DNA of 64,000 bases from Macropodus opercularis (lineage: Eukaryota; Chordata; Actinopteri; Anabantiformes; Osphronemidae). Below, one piece after another: positions 50,521 to 64,000 of the stretch. The translations under genes and the position numbers were made by a program. A model generated the notes under the pieces. That model did not search any database and was not told the DNA's origin. It saw nothing but the letters and a program-made list of their open reading frames with translations. The number at the start of each line of letters is the position of its first letter. Position 1 is the first letter of the stretch. Location: positions 2,642,001 through 2,706,000 of the forward strand of contig CM061098.1 in NCBI GenBank assembly GCA_030770545.1, given 5' to 3'.

Positions 50521-53500
50521 ATTACTTTAGTGTGTCAACTGGGCTGCAGAGTGGAAGAGGTCTGGGATTAACGAGGCCGGTGATAAGAGCGCAACAGGAC
50601 CCTACGTCTTTGTATTTAATAGCTCCTGTGATGGGGTGCTACTGCTTGTGGAGCCCTTGAGATTTCATTACACGAAGACAAATGGATGGTCCAGGCACAG
50701 CTGACTTGTAGGTGGTGGTGGGGGGGGACAAGATAGGGGTGGAGGTGGTGGGCAATTAGCCTAATCAGTGGGAGCATGTCTCAAGTGAAGTGGAAGCATG
50801 CGAGGAGGTGACCTGGTGAGAGGCAGCACACAACAAAGGAATCAGCATGTTCTCCTCTAGAAGCTGCAAACTGTGGCAGAGGATGGACGAGAGCTGGGCT
50901 GTTTTATTTCTGGAGCCGCGGGTGATTTTGAGAAACTCTTTCTTGAAAAAATGTTCTTTTACTCAAAGAAATATTATTACTCACTAAAGCATTAAAACAG
51001 AAAACAACACAGCCTTAAATTGTGAATCAGAAACTCCACAGCTGGCTTTCCCAAATGGAAACAGTTCAATCTAGAGATATTAGTGTTTGGTTAGTCCACA
51101 CACCAGTAGCAAGAAGAACAAAGCAGGAGCCGTAGATGCAAAATATGTGTCCGTGTCTGCACATTTACCATTTATGAGCAATAAAGGAAGAAAAATTGGT
51201 GTGAAGGTTTAAGAAAGAAAAAACCTCTACAGGCTTGTAAAAATTCACACTCTGTGACATGGGCTCTCGCCTATTGCTCAACCAAATTACATATTATCCA
51301 CATGTATGGAAAAAAAAATACTGCCAGGGGTTCTGTGAGGAAATGAAATGCAAAGTGCTCGGGACACAGTGGCTGAATTCAAATTGCTGCCTTTGTGCTC
51401 TCGACAGCACAGTTCAATATTTGTTGCTCTTAGCTGTTGAATTTGTAGTGGAATGAAAATGTTGATTTTCCTACTTTTTCCTCCACGTGTTCTGTAATAA
51501 TATTAAAGCCCAAACTAATATTGTCCATTATGGAGAAGAAAAGAAAGCCTGTGTGTCGTGAATGAGCCGCGCCTGAAAAAACGCTTTTCACTGCTCGGCC
51601 TTTGATGTCATAAATCTGCTAATGCTTCCTGTTGGACTGGAGCTTCAAGAGCCTGATTTAATTGCTCCCAGAGAAAGATGTGAATAGTTAAGGAGTAGCA
51701 GATTCTATGTAAAGCGGATTACAGTAATCTCAATACAAAATATTGGCAGCTGGACGCTGTTCAGGATCATAAGAAATTCCAGTTCCTACTTATCGGTTTT
51801 GTTGTGTCTAAGGCTCAACTACTGAGGAATCTTCTCTGCCCAGGTTTTACAGAAATGCATAATACACCACGGTTCTGCTGCTGGATGAACGTAGATTTGG
51901 AAGCATGTAGGTCAATAGTACCAGTAAGGATGAACACCTGGATGTTGATGGGGTGGATGGAGGCAAAGCCGAGCTGTTTCCAGCACGTCACAGCTCTCTA
52001 GACCTTTTGAGACGTAACCCAGGAGTATAAACCAAATCAATCATGCTCAAATTACAAGTAAATCGCATCTGTGCGTGGTGTAAAATGTTGTGTTGTGGGA
52101 CATGTTGGACCTAATCATTTCTGGAAATTCACGAAAGTCAGAATAACAACTTTATTTCAACGTGGTGGATGTTTGTGTTTTACTATCCTCCTGTTTATTT
52201 GATCTGTTTGTGAATGATTTTCTAACCACTGCAACCATTTGACTGTCCAGTCCAAGCGTCTGGTTGAAGGTTGTGTCATTAAAGGTCTTTTGTGGAAACA
52301 TGCAGAATGTCAAGCGCAAGATCGATAATTGCACACATGCACTCACCACTGGAAGTCATTAGGGGCATCTGAAGTGAATTCCCCGGCATACATCAAGCGT
52401 GCTGAGACACAATAGACTCGAAATCCTGTTTTTGAATGGCTGGCTTGACGTGGACTGGCTTATTGCCATTGTGTTGACACAGATTTACTCCAACAATGGG
52501 GTGAAGGGCAGATCAAATGTGGTCTTCAACTAATCATTCATTACCCTGCGAGCTTAATGACCTGTGTAACGTCACATTACGGCTGAACACTGGCAACGAG
52601 GAGCACGCTGCAGCCGCTTGTTGGCTGATGAACTGGATGGTTACGTTATTTATTTTACTTTATCCCTTCAGCTCATCAAATCAGGTTAGATAAAAAGTAC
52701 AGTAACAGTAAAGAGATTGATTTTGAATGTGACTTTTCCATCAAAATCCTTTGGTCCCTAAATTACAAACAAAGAAAGGAGGGTCACTAGTTGGAGATTT
52801 GAGAGGGATTTCAACTTATTTCTAGAACACGTGAACGCCCTGAGCTCTCTGGGGGGGCGCTGCTCAGTCTTTCCAGCTGATAAGGAATTGCATAATGCAC
52901 AGGAAGAGCGTGACCACTGAGTTGCATCTTGTTAGTGCCGCTCCAAACATGTGAAGTCCCCCCCATGCCAGATGTTAATTGGATAATCAATCTCTGCTAA
53001 ATTGTAGTGGTCTAAGGCCTTGGTGAAGCGCTTTATCAATGTCACTGTGTCAGCAGCTCCCTGTCCTCATTTCCTCCCTTCAGTAAGCTGCAAAGTTCAG
53101 GGAGCTACAGTGGAGGATTTATTTGTGTGAATCTCTGAGGCTCGCGAAAGGAAAGAGGAAAGAAGCAGTAAGGGCTCCGAGGCAGACAGATACAAATGGA
53201 CGGCAGCGGCCTGCCAGGTGATTTATAGATCTTTACAGGACAGTTCACCGGGGGAATGCACCTCATCTGATATCTGCTACCTCTGACCCTCAGCCAAGCT
53301 TTTACAAGTTATCTTGTCAGAAACCCTGGGAGACTTTAATCCCGCCCTCTGCAGCCGAACTCTAATGGCAAATGTTTATGGCTCTCGCTTAGTTGGCCTG
53401 ATGGAATTCAGGTGGCGAAGCTAACAACATATGGAAAGGCCATTAGAGGCTGCATTAGAAATGACCTTTTAAGCCCTCTGTCCGTGCTACGTTTCATCAT

Positions 53501-55920
53501 TCTGGACATTACCTGCACAGCCATTATTATTGGTTCTGAATGGATTAGGATTTGAAGAGTGAGAGTGAGAGTCTGTCCAGAGCTGAAAGGCTGAAGAGAG
53601 GCACACTGGGTGTGTAGGAGAATGTCAGCAGGCCTCACTTTCAACGTTGAAAGGTCAACTTAAGCATCTACCTGAAGAGTCTTTTTCTTTCATTTATTGA
53701 CTTTTAAACTAGAGATTCTGTGATGTTTTAATAACCACATCCAAACAAAGAAGAAAGTTGAACAGAACAACGACTCTGTACTTCTCTACAACTGTCCTAC
53801 TGTATTTTAGCACAGATCAGATTACTGATGCATACACTTGTTCTTTGGACAGAGTCTCATTTGCATCCACAGGCCCAACATAAATGTCAAACTGTACTTT
53901 CTGGCTCATTAATAATAAAGTGGAACATCCAGCTCCCAAAGCTTGTGTGGCATTTTTGGCAATTAGTGGACTGACTGTTGTAATTTCAGATGCTGCCCTT
54001 AGGCTCCAATATGCATATGATAAATATTTAAATGAAACTGCAGTCAACAATCAGCCTGTCGGAGCCAGAGTTAGGCAGCAGCTATTTAGCCGGTGTCAGT
54101 CACTATGAATCTTTAAATGCGAACCTGTTTACCCTGCAGCTAAGGTTCATGTGGAACAGCAGGAGGAAATGTGGTGAAGTTTCATTTCAAAGGACAACTT
54201 GTGTGTTTTTGTTTGGGTAAACCTCCTAGAACTACTGTAGACACCTTCACACATCACAGAGCTCATTACAACCAGTTAACATCCAATAGCAACATCATTT
54301 AGTCCAATACAGAGACTGAGTTTAAGTTGAAACTGTGAGACGGTGACAACACAACACAACAGCGTGTTTATAACTTTGAAAATCAGAGTATTGTTATTAG
54401 AGACTATTTTGAATGCACATTTGAAAACTGTTTGTGTCGTGAAGTCGTGAATTTACCACCTGCTGTTGAACATGCACAGACACACAGTTCGCTCTGCAGA
54501 GAACCAGTCCTCCCTCCCGAACGGTGAATTAGCAGAGGCTAATTTGTTTATTACGTGATTCTCTTCTCCGTTACTGCGGGTGACAGTGTTTTAGATGTAA
54601 ATCCCAACAAGTGCAACTTTGGGCTAAACGGCAGGATTTCGATCACTAAATTCCATCAAAGCTCAAATAACAATGTAGATGCATGTGTGTTTATCCCTCA
54701 ATGCCAGGTTGATGCTAATCTTAGACGAACAGAGCCTGAAATTCAAAACACGCTGAAGCTCAGTGACAGCCACAGATTATCGGTTGTTCAAATGTCACCT
54801 TCAGCTCGGCCTGTCGTGCGTTAGAGCTGCTTCAGAATGCACCGAGAGGTCATGAGCGCTTGTTCGCTCTTTAGAAAACAATCCTTCTGAGGTATAGCTG
54901 CAGGAATGCTCATATATTGTTATATTTGCTGATGAATATTTAATATCACACTGCAGATTGAAGGCAAAATCAAAGTAGAACCTGAAATATACCACTGAGT
55001 CCATTAAAGGTCTTTGTGGTATTAATATTACCTTTATTTACTGTAAGGCAGTGATCAGTTTATTTGTGTTGAGAGACGATGACGTTGTCATCAAGCAATG
55101 ACATCGAGCTCAGAAGTGATCAGGCTGTTGATGTTTGCTGACCCTGCATGAGCCTGATCACATCGACGGTGTATCACTATAGAATAAAGCGTCCATCAGC
55201 CATGTCGTAACATTTGCTTTTACTGGTTTAGAATACCAAAAATAAGCAGAACCTGTCTCCAGACGTCACCAGTGCAACAATATTCCCCAAATGTGACACC
55301 ATCTGTTGGCCAGCTCCCTATAAATGAGCAATTCACCTGAGTCAACAAGCTGAGAGGAGTTTCTCTCTGGGATGCAGCGGTGGGTAAGTGGAGCTTGTTG
55401 TCTGCGCTACGACAACTGGTGCATTCAAAGCGCGTCCGTGCTTCCGTACCACTGGCTGTGTACAGACACATGACGGCATTGCTTAAGAATGAATCCTCCT
55501 CCGCAGGGTTTTTGGTGCCTAGCGATCATCCATGTTTTCTTCCCCATCAATGCTGCACTCATTGTTTACCAAGAGCATATCACTACACAAAGCACAGTAT
55601 GACGCAGTGTACCCATTGAAAAGATGGGCGAAGAAGTCGGCACCAACTGTGCAGTGAATGCCATTATCTATGGTCCGCATATTGAGAGGCACCAAGGGCA
55701 TCAACAAGAGCATGTTGTGTGTTTTGCCTCGCTGCGAGCTGCCTTTCAACGCTTTTCCAAGGGCAGCGTTGGAAATGCATCATAGGGCCCTAGAAACAGA
55801 AAACAATACTCTCAGTAGGCCATCAGCTCATGTTCTTTTCTCAGTGGCAGCAGAGACACACGCGCACACACAGTGCGAGGGAGAGAGACTGAATCTGCCA
55901 TAACCTTTAAAATTCACAAA
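50521..55920. other. Gene desert, no supported gene
   Basis: Enhancer-like patches at about 50545-50720 and 52490-52600 (appearance only). A G-rich GGGGGGGCGCT is at about 52850. No coding evidence. Confidence 0.3.
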
Positions 55921-55932
55921 GGAGAGACGCTC

Positions 55933-55967
55933 CCCTCGGGCCTCTCAGGAGTGTTGCAGCCCGAGGG
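55933..55967. other. Perfect 9-bp inverted repeat (hairpin-forming)
   Basis: CCCTCGGGC (55933-55941) and GCCCGAGGG (55959-55967) are exact reverse complements with a 17-nt loop. No T-run or gene end accompanies it, so it is not a classical terminator. Could be chance or a structured RNA element. Confidence 0.4.
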
Positions 55968-58900
55968 CAATATCATGCAAGTGCAGCGTACTTTCCACGT
56001 GTCTAGGGAGGCTTTGAGCCTAATTTCTGGTATTACTCCTACTATAGTGCAACTAATAGGCTTTGCCTGTCACAGCCTAACCACGTACTCGTGACAGTAG
56101 CAGTTCAATTAAAAAAAGCTTTGTTTCATTAATGTTTCCTCCTTCCTGCCGTGAAACTTTAAGGTTGTTGGTAGCGTAAACCCTACAGCTGCATGGTCTT
56201 ATGTCGCTGTAGGATCCTGGAGGTAGGTCCTGCGTTTTGTCGGGCCTGAAGCCGTTACAATCCAGCTATCACACACAGCACTGTTACTCATTACAGGACC
56301 GTAAATACATTTGTCTGGTCTACAGTCGTCCACAGTCACGAGTTCTTACTTTGTCACTTTGCACCAAGGTTACGCTGCCTCGTCCTTTACGACGCTATGG
56401 GTATCTAAAAGTAATTACAAACAGCAGCGCTAGCAGAGACCGCACCAAGAAGACAAAGAGGGCGAACGGTGATGTAGACATTAAGAGCATTAACACTGCC
56501 CCACATCTCATCATTATCCCAACGCAACCCAAAGCTCGATAAAATGCAAATCACAGTCACTGCCGTTCTGTCTTTGGGAGATTTATACATGAAAGCCCAG
56601 CAATAAAAGGAATCCATTGAGGTTTCAGGTCACGTTGAAGTAATGGAATCTAGAATGAGCAGGACGGCTGATTAAATTAACTCCATAGTGTTTGGTGTCA
56701 GTTGTTTTAATCAGCTTAGAGGCTGTGTGTAACTGCTGATTTGCCCCCTTCATATATGCTGCGCGTGATTTACCGCGGCCCTGCTCATCTTTCCTCGTTA
56801 GGGAAGGAGGGATTTCTCGTTGTAACACGCAGCCAGCGGAGCGGAGGCAGCATTTAGGAAGCAAAGATTTTCCACCAAGCTCATTTAACAAGCATGGAAC
56901 CAGGAAAGTTTGTTTTTTCAAACACCTTTTATCGCGAGACATCTTTTTAAGAATGTATCCTGGCAGCCTCCCTGCCTGACACCCAGCCGCCCCCCCAACA
57001 CACACCTCCACCCCCTACCCCGGCCTTTGAGCAGCCACCCTTTCTTACGTTCACATTTAATCCAATTCATTACTGTGGGCCCCCCTCGGTACACTCAGCT
57101 GTCAGGGGAGACAAAAGCCCTGCCAAATATGTTCACTTGGATTTGTGCTGCCCTCCCCTGGGGGAACTGCCCCCTCCCACCCCTCCTCACCTAGATGGCA
57201 TTCAGACAGGATGAAGCGAACGTGGCCCCAGCGGAGGGCGTTTTCTCCAGAGGGTCATAACTGAATGCGAAAAAGTTGCTGTAAGCGGTGATCTCGAAGA
57301 AGACCTCAACTACTGAGTGATGAATATTGGATGCAAGCAGGGGCAGAGGGGCAACGCTTTTAATTATTCAGTTCAACTTCACAAACGTTTGGGTGTCATT
57401 ACTGTTCGATCTACTGATAATGGTTTGAACGTGTGCTTTTTAATATGACGAATTCGCTTTGGACCTTTGTTCGACTCTGCATTTTCACCTTGTGTCTTGT
57501 GTTGTGATGACAGCAGATCTGGAAAAGCACGTAACTGAAGAAAAACACACAATACTTTCACCTGCGTTCCCGTCCAGGTGTCTGGAAAACAAATCCTTTG
57601 TCCAAAACAGCATAACTGCCTGTCACTGCTCCTCAGTTCTGCAGATGTTAGCCGTCTGTGGCTACACTGCTACCAATTACCCAGTATGAGTGATAGGCGG
57701 CAGCGTGGCGGGCTTGGCCATACAACGAGGTCACTGATACCGGGTCTCAATTAACCACACAGCTACACATGGGATCTGCCGTGGCCCTTATCTGGTATTT
57801 ATAGAATAATGGAGACAGACACGGCTCACTGTCAAGAGGCAAGACCCGCCAGGTCAACTGTTGTTACTGCTGGATAGTCGCTGCACACGGACGGCGAAGG
57901 AAAAGAAAACTTGACAGAAAAGCTCAGACGAACACTTTCAGGACCTGTACAACCAAGGTTGAGCTTGTTAGTCTTAGGAACGCAGGCAGAGGGTAGCTAC
58001 AGTTTTTCTGTGGTTCAAATCCGTGTTGGAAAAGTAAACTTACATCACGCTTGTGATGTACTGCAAGCAAAGTGTGTGTATATACTGTAGGAATGAACAT
58101 AATCAAAGTGGCCTCATCCACTACTTTGCAAATGTCAACCAGCTGCTCTGTTACTGAGTGCGTAGAAAACGCACCTGTTTGTTTGTGCATCTGTGAGAAA
58201 CCAAGCACAGATACTATAAGTCAAGCTGCCAGGCAGAAAGCAATGATCCATCCCATGCATCAGTTCTGGCAGCTCAACCCACTGACACCTAAGACAAGCA
58301 AGACAGAAGATATTTGGTTTGTTTTTATCTGAAATCCAAAGAATTAATTTTTTTATTGTCTATCAATTAAATCTAAAATACCTGCACTGTTCTGTTTACA
58401 GTGATAGTTCCTGTGATGCTGCTGCACTATACAGCGATGTCACATTTCGTAGTAGTAAACAACAGATGTTATGTTTAATATTAGCAGAAATATGGCAGTT
58501 CCTCCTCTTAATAATCTCCCTGCTGCACGTGAGCCTCAACTTAATGAGCTTCAGCAGATTAAAAATTGTAATCCATGTGCTAATGGCCATGGCATTTGTG
58601 TCTTGCTTCATTATGGAGATTTAATGCAGACTGAGGAGCTCTCACTTTTTATGACGAGTGAAACGCAATCAAAGCTTGCATTAAGAGGTTCGTTACGTGA
58701 CACTCAAGGCCTTGTGCGATTCAATTTGCATCTTAAATCTAAGAACTAACGCACAACACACCACATGCCTGCAGACTGGTCTAATTACAGCAGCTTCTGT
58801 CCTCCCCGGCAATCACACGCGAGGATTTGTACATTTGACAGGATTGGTCATATACGGTGATATATGATCTGCACATAATATGGAAAACAAGATCAAGCTG

Positions 58901-61507
58901 AACTCAACACCACACAAACTTACGCTCTCACAGTCTCACAGCTGAAGCAACAGGCTCGTATTTGTAGGAAAATTGATTTGACTACTAATAAATCTCCTGT
59001 AACCTGGTTTATGCAAAGTCACACTACTGCAGTTATAATAATTCACAAGAAAATATGAATTTCAATCTATTCAGCAAAACTCTTTTTACTTATTTCTTAT
59101 CTCATCAATCATCACGTCGGCCTGATGCATCAGTAAAGTTGCTGTATTCACAATCAGAATAATCATTAAATATCATTATATATCATTTATCTTTCTACGG
59201 TCAAGAAAATGAAAGTAGATTTAGATTGAGTCAGTCAAATACTTGTATCGAGATTCATTTTATTGTTAAACTGTCATACACTTGCCTGAGAGCACGAGTC
59301 TTAAATACAGTTATAAAAGCCAAAAGTGCTGCACGATCAAAAAGCTTTTGTTCAAAATTTGGCAACGGCTGTCAGAAACATAAACGACGTCCATTTAATA
59401 TTTTCTCGACGCTGTTTCAGCACATGGGCTGAATGGCTTCCATGGAGTCTCTGAACCTGTTTGTGCTGTATGTGCTGCACCGGATTATTTGCTGTAAATA
59501 ATAAAAAATCTGTCGAGGATAAAATAAAGCAACACAAAAAAACACCTAGTACAAAGAGCAACAACATCTGCAGCGATAAATACACATAAAAGATGTCATT
59601 TCTTAAGGAAACACTTCTGCAGCACCCAGCTTACAAACAACATTTCACAACAGATGACTTTGAATTCCTACTTTGACATCTACTAATAACAGCGTAAAAT
59701 GTTTTCAGAGCCAAAGTGCATTATTTCATTAAGGCATTCATTTCTTTGTACGTTTCTGCCTTATGCCCAAGATGCTGCTGGATGACCTGCTGCCTCCCTG
59801 CGGCTCTGAGCACAGAGAAAATAGAAGAAAAAGTATTCTGCTTTAAACTGGCCTTGACAGGTCTGACTTTTCTAAAGGGAGAAAAAGCACTCGCCCGATC
59901 AACTGCTACAAGAGACAAGAAGAACAAAGCATGAGGTGCTTTCTTTTATTTAAATCCATGTTTTACAGAAACACAAAACTCTGCAGGGGAAAGAAAACGT
60001 TTTTTTCCTAAACGAGCGCATAAAAGGGAAAAAGCAGAATATGAACATGTCAGCAACTCCTACACTGCCCTCGTCCTGACAGAATGCACTCTACGAGATA
60101 TGATGCTCGCCATTTACAGGGGAAAGATTTCCCCAAGTCCTTTAAAAGCTATCGAGAATATTGTGCCTTTGAAGTAGAATGGACTCACGGATAGCTGTAA
60201 TGGCGTGAAATGTGCCACAGTGCAGTTACCTCCCCCTGTGATGTACAGACCTGCCAGGAAAATCACCCAAATCAGGTCAGTTTTGCACTCAAGGCAAATG
60301 GACAACTCTGGCCCAGACAGATTTAATCAGTGTCTGATTTACAACCTCTAACCACTTAATGTCCCGCTGCCACATTCACATCATGAACTCATTTGTTTTC
60401 CTTTCATACAGCTACAATAAATCTGCAGAAAAGGGGAAATATTTTGAGTTCAAGCGGTTTTTGTCTCTGCCCTCAGCTCGGCCGGGGAGTCTTACGGCCA
60501 TGAAATGTGAGGAACGAGAGTCAGGAAAAATCAATCCAGTGTTAAAGTGGCCAACTGCATCACAGCTACACACAATATGATGTGGTTATGACGTCTGGAT
60601 ATGGGTGTCGACGTTTGATAACCACCACCTACTTCTGTCCACTAGAGAACCAAAGAGACAAAGACAAAACTACACAAATGTTCGACATGCACAAACAAGA
60701 CGCAGGTATGACGTGTTAATTAGCCGACTCCAGCGCAGATTCCCACGCGCGGAGCCAGACTAGCTGCTGCCTGGGATTCCAGCCTCAATGCCAGTTACTG
60801 CTTGTTGTAGCTTTAGGAACACAGCTACTGAGTGACAGGGCTAAGTCTGAACCATGCTGTGTGCTTAGTAAAGCAGAGTATTATACTACAGTAGTGCGGT
60901 AACAGTTGATGTGGTTATAGGAATGCATTGACAACATGCTGAGTTGATGTTACCACGACTCGTCTTTACTGCATCTCATAGTAATTCGCTGACGGTCACA
61001 CTTCACCCCTGCTCACATCCATCCGACATACACGCACCATCACAAACAAACCATCGCACAAACCTGCACTCACGTCAGTAAACAAGGACCCGGAGATGCG
61101 ATCAGCTGTGCTGGCTGCTGTGACCCAAACCCTCTGACAGTCCATTTGTACGGCAAGATGTATGCTGGCTTATAAAAGCAGGGTCTCGACTGAGGAACGG
61201 TCCTAGTTTCAGAAACGAGATAACAGAAAGTTCAGTAGCTATTAGCAGCCGCGTGCAGCAGGATTCAAGTGTGTAGGTCAAACAACGAGAGAACAATCAA
61301 ATTTGATGTTATGCTGTGGCACTGCCCGTCATGAAAGCCCTCCAGGATCACACGGTGCCGATTCTGCTTCCAGCCTTAATATATCTGCTGCTCCTTCAGC
61401 AGTACTAGGCTCATGGGAAATAAACCCCAGAACCCCAGGCGGCTGGTTTCAGCAGGCATGTGTGAATACGGTCTTCACCAGAATGCAGTAACAGTAATGG
61501 AGACTTG
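55968..61507. other. Gene desert, no supported gene
   Basis: AT-rich unique DNA. A GC-richer patch at about 57060-57240 looks enhancer-like. No gene or RNA supported. Confidence 0.3.
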
Positions 61508-61612
61508 TGCGACCTGTCCAGTGTCACCTGCCTTCCACCTAATGACAGCAGGGATCCAGCTCCCCTGCAACCCTTAACAAGAGAAGCGATTTAGATAATG
61601 GATGGACGGACG
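61508..61612 (+). mobile_element. Relic of a teleost LINE2/SINE-type 3' tail
   Basis: In order: GCGACCTGTCCAGTGTCACC, TGCCTTCCACCTAATGACAG, GATCCAGCTCCCCTGCAACC, AAGCGATT and ATAATGGATGGACGG. This is the pattern I recall for the 3' end of a very common fish interspersed repeat, which ends in GGATGGATGG-type units. Only the tail is recognised; the 5' limit is unclear and no coding part is present. Confidence 0.65.
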
Positions 61613-62923
61613 ACTGAAAGCCTCAAACACCCAACTCATGCAGCCGCCATCGATGCACTGCCGCGTCTTTCTGTCACAAACAGTAAGAGTCGTAAACAGT
61701 GACTGGGTGCATCATAATAGGTCTGCAATGATAGCAGCACCATCTGACTCAGACCGGTGCAGACGTGATACAGTCCCTGTATCCAACACGATCACCTCAA
61801 CGGTCCTCCTGTTTTTAAGCCATTCTGACTTTTGTGCTCTCTGTTGAGGACTTTTAGTGCTTGTTCGTTTCCTCATTCATCTGCTGCTCAGCTCAGTTAA
61901 TCCCCATTTCTTTCCGTCCACCTTTCCGTGTGTATTTCGTGCAGAAATCGATGTAGTCTCTGTGCTTTGAAAGGTTGATGATGCAGAAACACAATTGATC
62001 CATTAATAAAACAGTGAAGTTCAGTCCACGCTGAACAGGAGAATGAACATTGAGCTGGAAGCAGTTGGTGCTTGGAGCTGATACTTGAAGAACACAAAAA
62101 AGGTCAATCATAATAAGATGTCCTGTCGATGAACCTTTATTAAAGTAATTGTACATTTTCCATCTCTTCACAAACTCGTTCCCGCTCCTCCTCCCTTATT
62201 GACCCACTCTTTCTGTCTCTATGTCAGCGGTTTCCCATGTGCTTCTTGTCACTAATAAAATTTCATACCTTTAATTACTTTTAGAAAATTGAAAAATAAC
62301 AGCAGCATTGATGGAAGTCAATTATTTTAGTTTATCCACGTCACGTAACTCGGGAAGCCAACGTCCGCCTGTCACACATCTCATATTACAGTATGGAAGC
62401 ATGATCATTATTCATGCGACCACTGGTAAACACAGCCGTAGCATTTAGCCTGTATGTTTGTTGGCAGCAATAGTTTATAGCAAAGCTAAGGTTTTAACAC
62501 TTCTAGACTGTAGTTAAATTATATTATAATTCATATTTAGTTTGGTTTATGATGCATATGCAGTGTAATTATGTCATCATTACAGTTTTCATGGTAATTG
62601 TTGCTGGTTAAGTAAATTTGCTAACATTATGTTGCTTCTTGAGATTAAATAATGTTTTGAAACTATTGACTGTTGACTTTGTTTACAAATAAACAACACA
62701 AAATGATATATTTGTGCCACTTATAAAAGCTGACTGCTGGTAATGAACAGATCCCTCCAGTACCAGCGCTTCCAGATTTCAAGGATGAGACACTGACAGG
62801 ATGACATGGAGGACTCTTCAGTGTGGAGCAGAGAAAGTCCATCCAGAGAGGCTGCAGCCCACTTAAGACACTGCTTGGCGGGAGGTCTCTCCTCTCTCAA
62901 TCATCCTGTTCTCCACAGGGATG

Positions 62924-62955
<32 letters not shown>

Positions 62956-64000
62956 GTGTGTGTGTGCGCGTGTTTATTTGAAGGTTGAATTCTGGGTCAC
63001 AAGCTGGTGGCACTGTCACTTTCACCTTCCCAGACAGATTAGAAGAGAAGACTTATTTCATCAATACACAAGCAACGTTAAACCCAGTCGCGTAGATTCC
63101 TTTTTGAAAACGTAATTGAATATTTGATTCATTTTCTCTGTGACTGTTCATGTAAAGCTCTACCGTCCGATCCTGCTCGTCGCACCCATCTCAGCTGACT
63201 CTAGATCAGGTGACGGTGGAGGAGAGGTCATCTGATAGAGAACTGCATCACTCTCCTGCTCGTCAAATAGCACTGACATAACCTTGAGGTTCTTATTATG
63301 TTCTGCTGATGTAAAATGTCACCAGCAGTGTCACTTCATTTGGATGTTTAACTTCAAATAACCATGCTTTAACAGACCACTTCTCTTCTCTACAGATTAG
63401 AATCACAGACGCTATAATAGCCAGCGACTACAAAAGATCATAATAACATTTTCTGCATAACTTTGACAGCCGCTCTCTGAAGAAGTTTCTGTCAGTTGTG
63501 AATATATCCTGTTGAATAGCTGTCTAGAAGTTCCCAGCAGAGCGATGCGGGATGTTTGGGTACAAAGGCCGGGCCTTTGTGCAGAGACCCTGAGGGCAGC
63601 AGACCATGGCTCTTTAGGGCTTGATTTATAATTGAAAGCTGTGTTTACATCCGCTCACCAGTCTCATGACACAGAGCGCGGCTCACAGACTGATGAAGGA
63701 GGATCCCAGAAAGGGAACCCCATTAAAATAGGAATTTTTAAAGAACCTATAGAGGAGGAGGCAAAGGTTGGGGAGGCCATAGAGCTCGGTGTTTACATTT
63801 AGCTGTACATTACAACAAGGAAACTTTAAATCACCCACGACAGCTGAAAAATTGACCGTATCTCGGCTTTAACGCTTGTGTTGCAAAGTCAGGAGCTAAA
63901 ATGCTGGTGGAGGCGAATCAGCAGTTACAGGTGGTCTGTAAGTAATTACACAAACTTACCGGCCACTTGGGGACATTCCAACATGACTGTAACACTGCTG
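61613..64000. other. Right-hand flank, AT-rich, no supported gene
   Basis: Contains the (TG)n tract at 62924-62972. No recognisable coding exon up to the window edge. Confidence 0.35.
62924..62972. repeat. Interrupted (TG)n microsatellite
   Basis: About 24 dinucleotide units with CG interruptions. The apparent Cys-Val frames across it are artefacts. Confidence 0.95.

Noticed and set aside
55519..55749. Minus-strand 76-codon frame that faintly recalls a transposase or nuclease fragment
   Set aside because: No catalytic motif, terminal repeats or target-site duplication could be found.
58012..58022. Second lone GGTTCAAATCC
   Set aside because: Flanks do not fold into a cloverleaf and no A box is present.
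62806..63115. Cys-Val repeat peptides
   Set aside because: Translations of the (TG)n microsatellite.
1..64000. CRISPR arrays, bacterial operons, phage or retroviral insertions
   Set aside because: No regularly spaced repeats, no densely packed ORFs, and no reverse transcriptase, integrase or LTR signatures were found.

Overview
This is a vertebrate genomic window, almost certainly from a teleost fish and probably a percomorph. The evidence is a single-exon nanos1, a very compact six-exon cathepsin Z gene (introns of 73 to 350 bp), relics that look like common fish interspersed repeats, and (CA)n/(TG)n microsatellites. Two protein-coding genes can be supported, both on the minus strand and both in the left quarter. 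The species cannot be told from the sequence alone.

Layout. Positions 1-7640 are non-coding. They hold a tRNA-like SINE relic (866-975), two CTCF-like motifs (1163-1178 and 1717-1732) and a clearly duplicated element (3848-4040 and 5413-5606). nanos1 follows: inferred 3'UTR 7645-9178, intronless CDS 9179-9859 (226 aa), 5'UTR with an overlapping upstream ORF, and a TATA-like/GC-box promoter near 10015-10040 inside a GC-rich stretch. After about 4 kb of intergenic DNA comes ctsz, cathepsin Z/X. I reassembled it from six exons between 14311 and 16119, giving a complete 297-aa protein with signal peptide, propeptide cysteine, HIP motif and Cys/His/Asn catalytic residues. No exon is long enough to stand out as an ORF, so the gene is easily missed.

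From 16120 to 64000 I find no supportable gene: about 48 kb of gene desert with simple repeats, one L2/SINE-type 3' tail relic (61508-61612), and several stretches that read like conserved non-coding elements, meaning balanced composition, no coding frame and dense homeobox- or RFX-like motifs. Conservation cannot be measured here, so these are candidates only.

How it fits together. Nanos1 is an RNA-binding translational repressor of germ-line and neural progenitors, and Ctsz is a lysosomal carboxypeptidase; there is no known shared pathway. The large empty flank with enhancer-like patches is more typical of a developmental-gene landscape than of ctsz. It could serve nanos1 or an unseen gene beyond the window. 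I see no CRISPR array, operon, tRNA, rRNA, intact transposon or viral insertion, and no convincing evidence of a wholly new system. The most interesting signals are the duplicated element with its shared RFX-type X-box and the translational-control features around nanos1.
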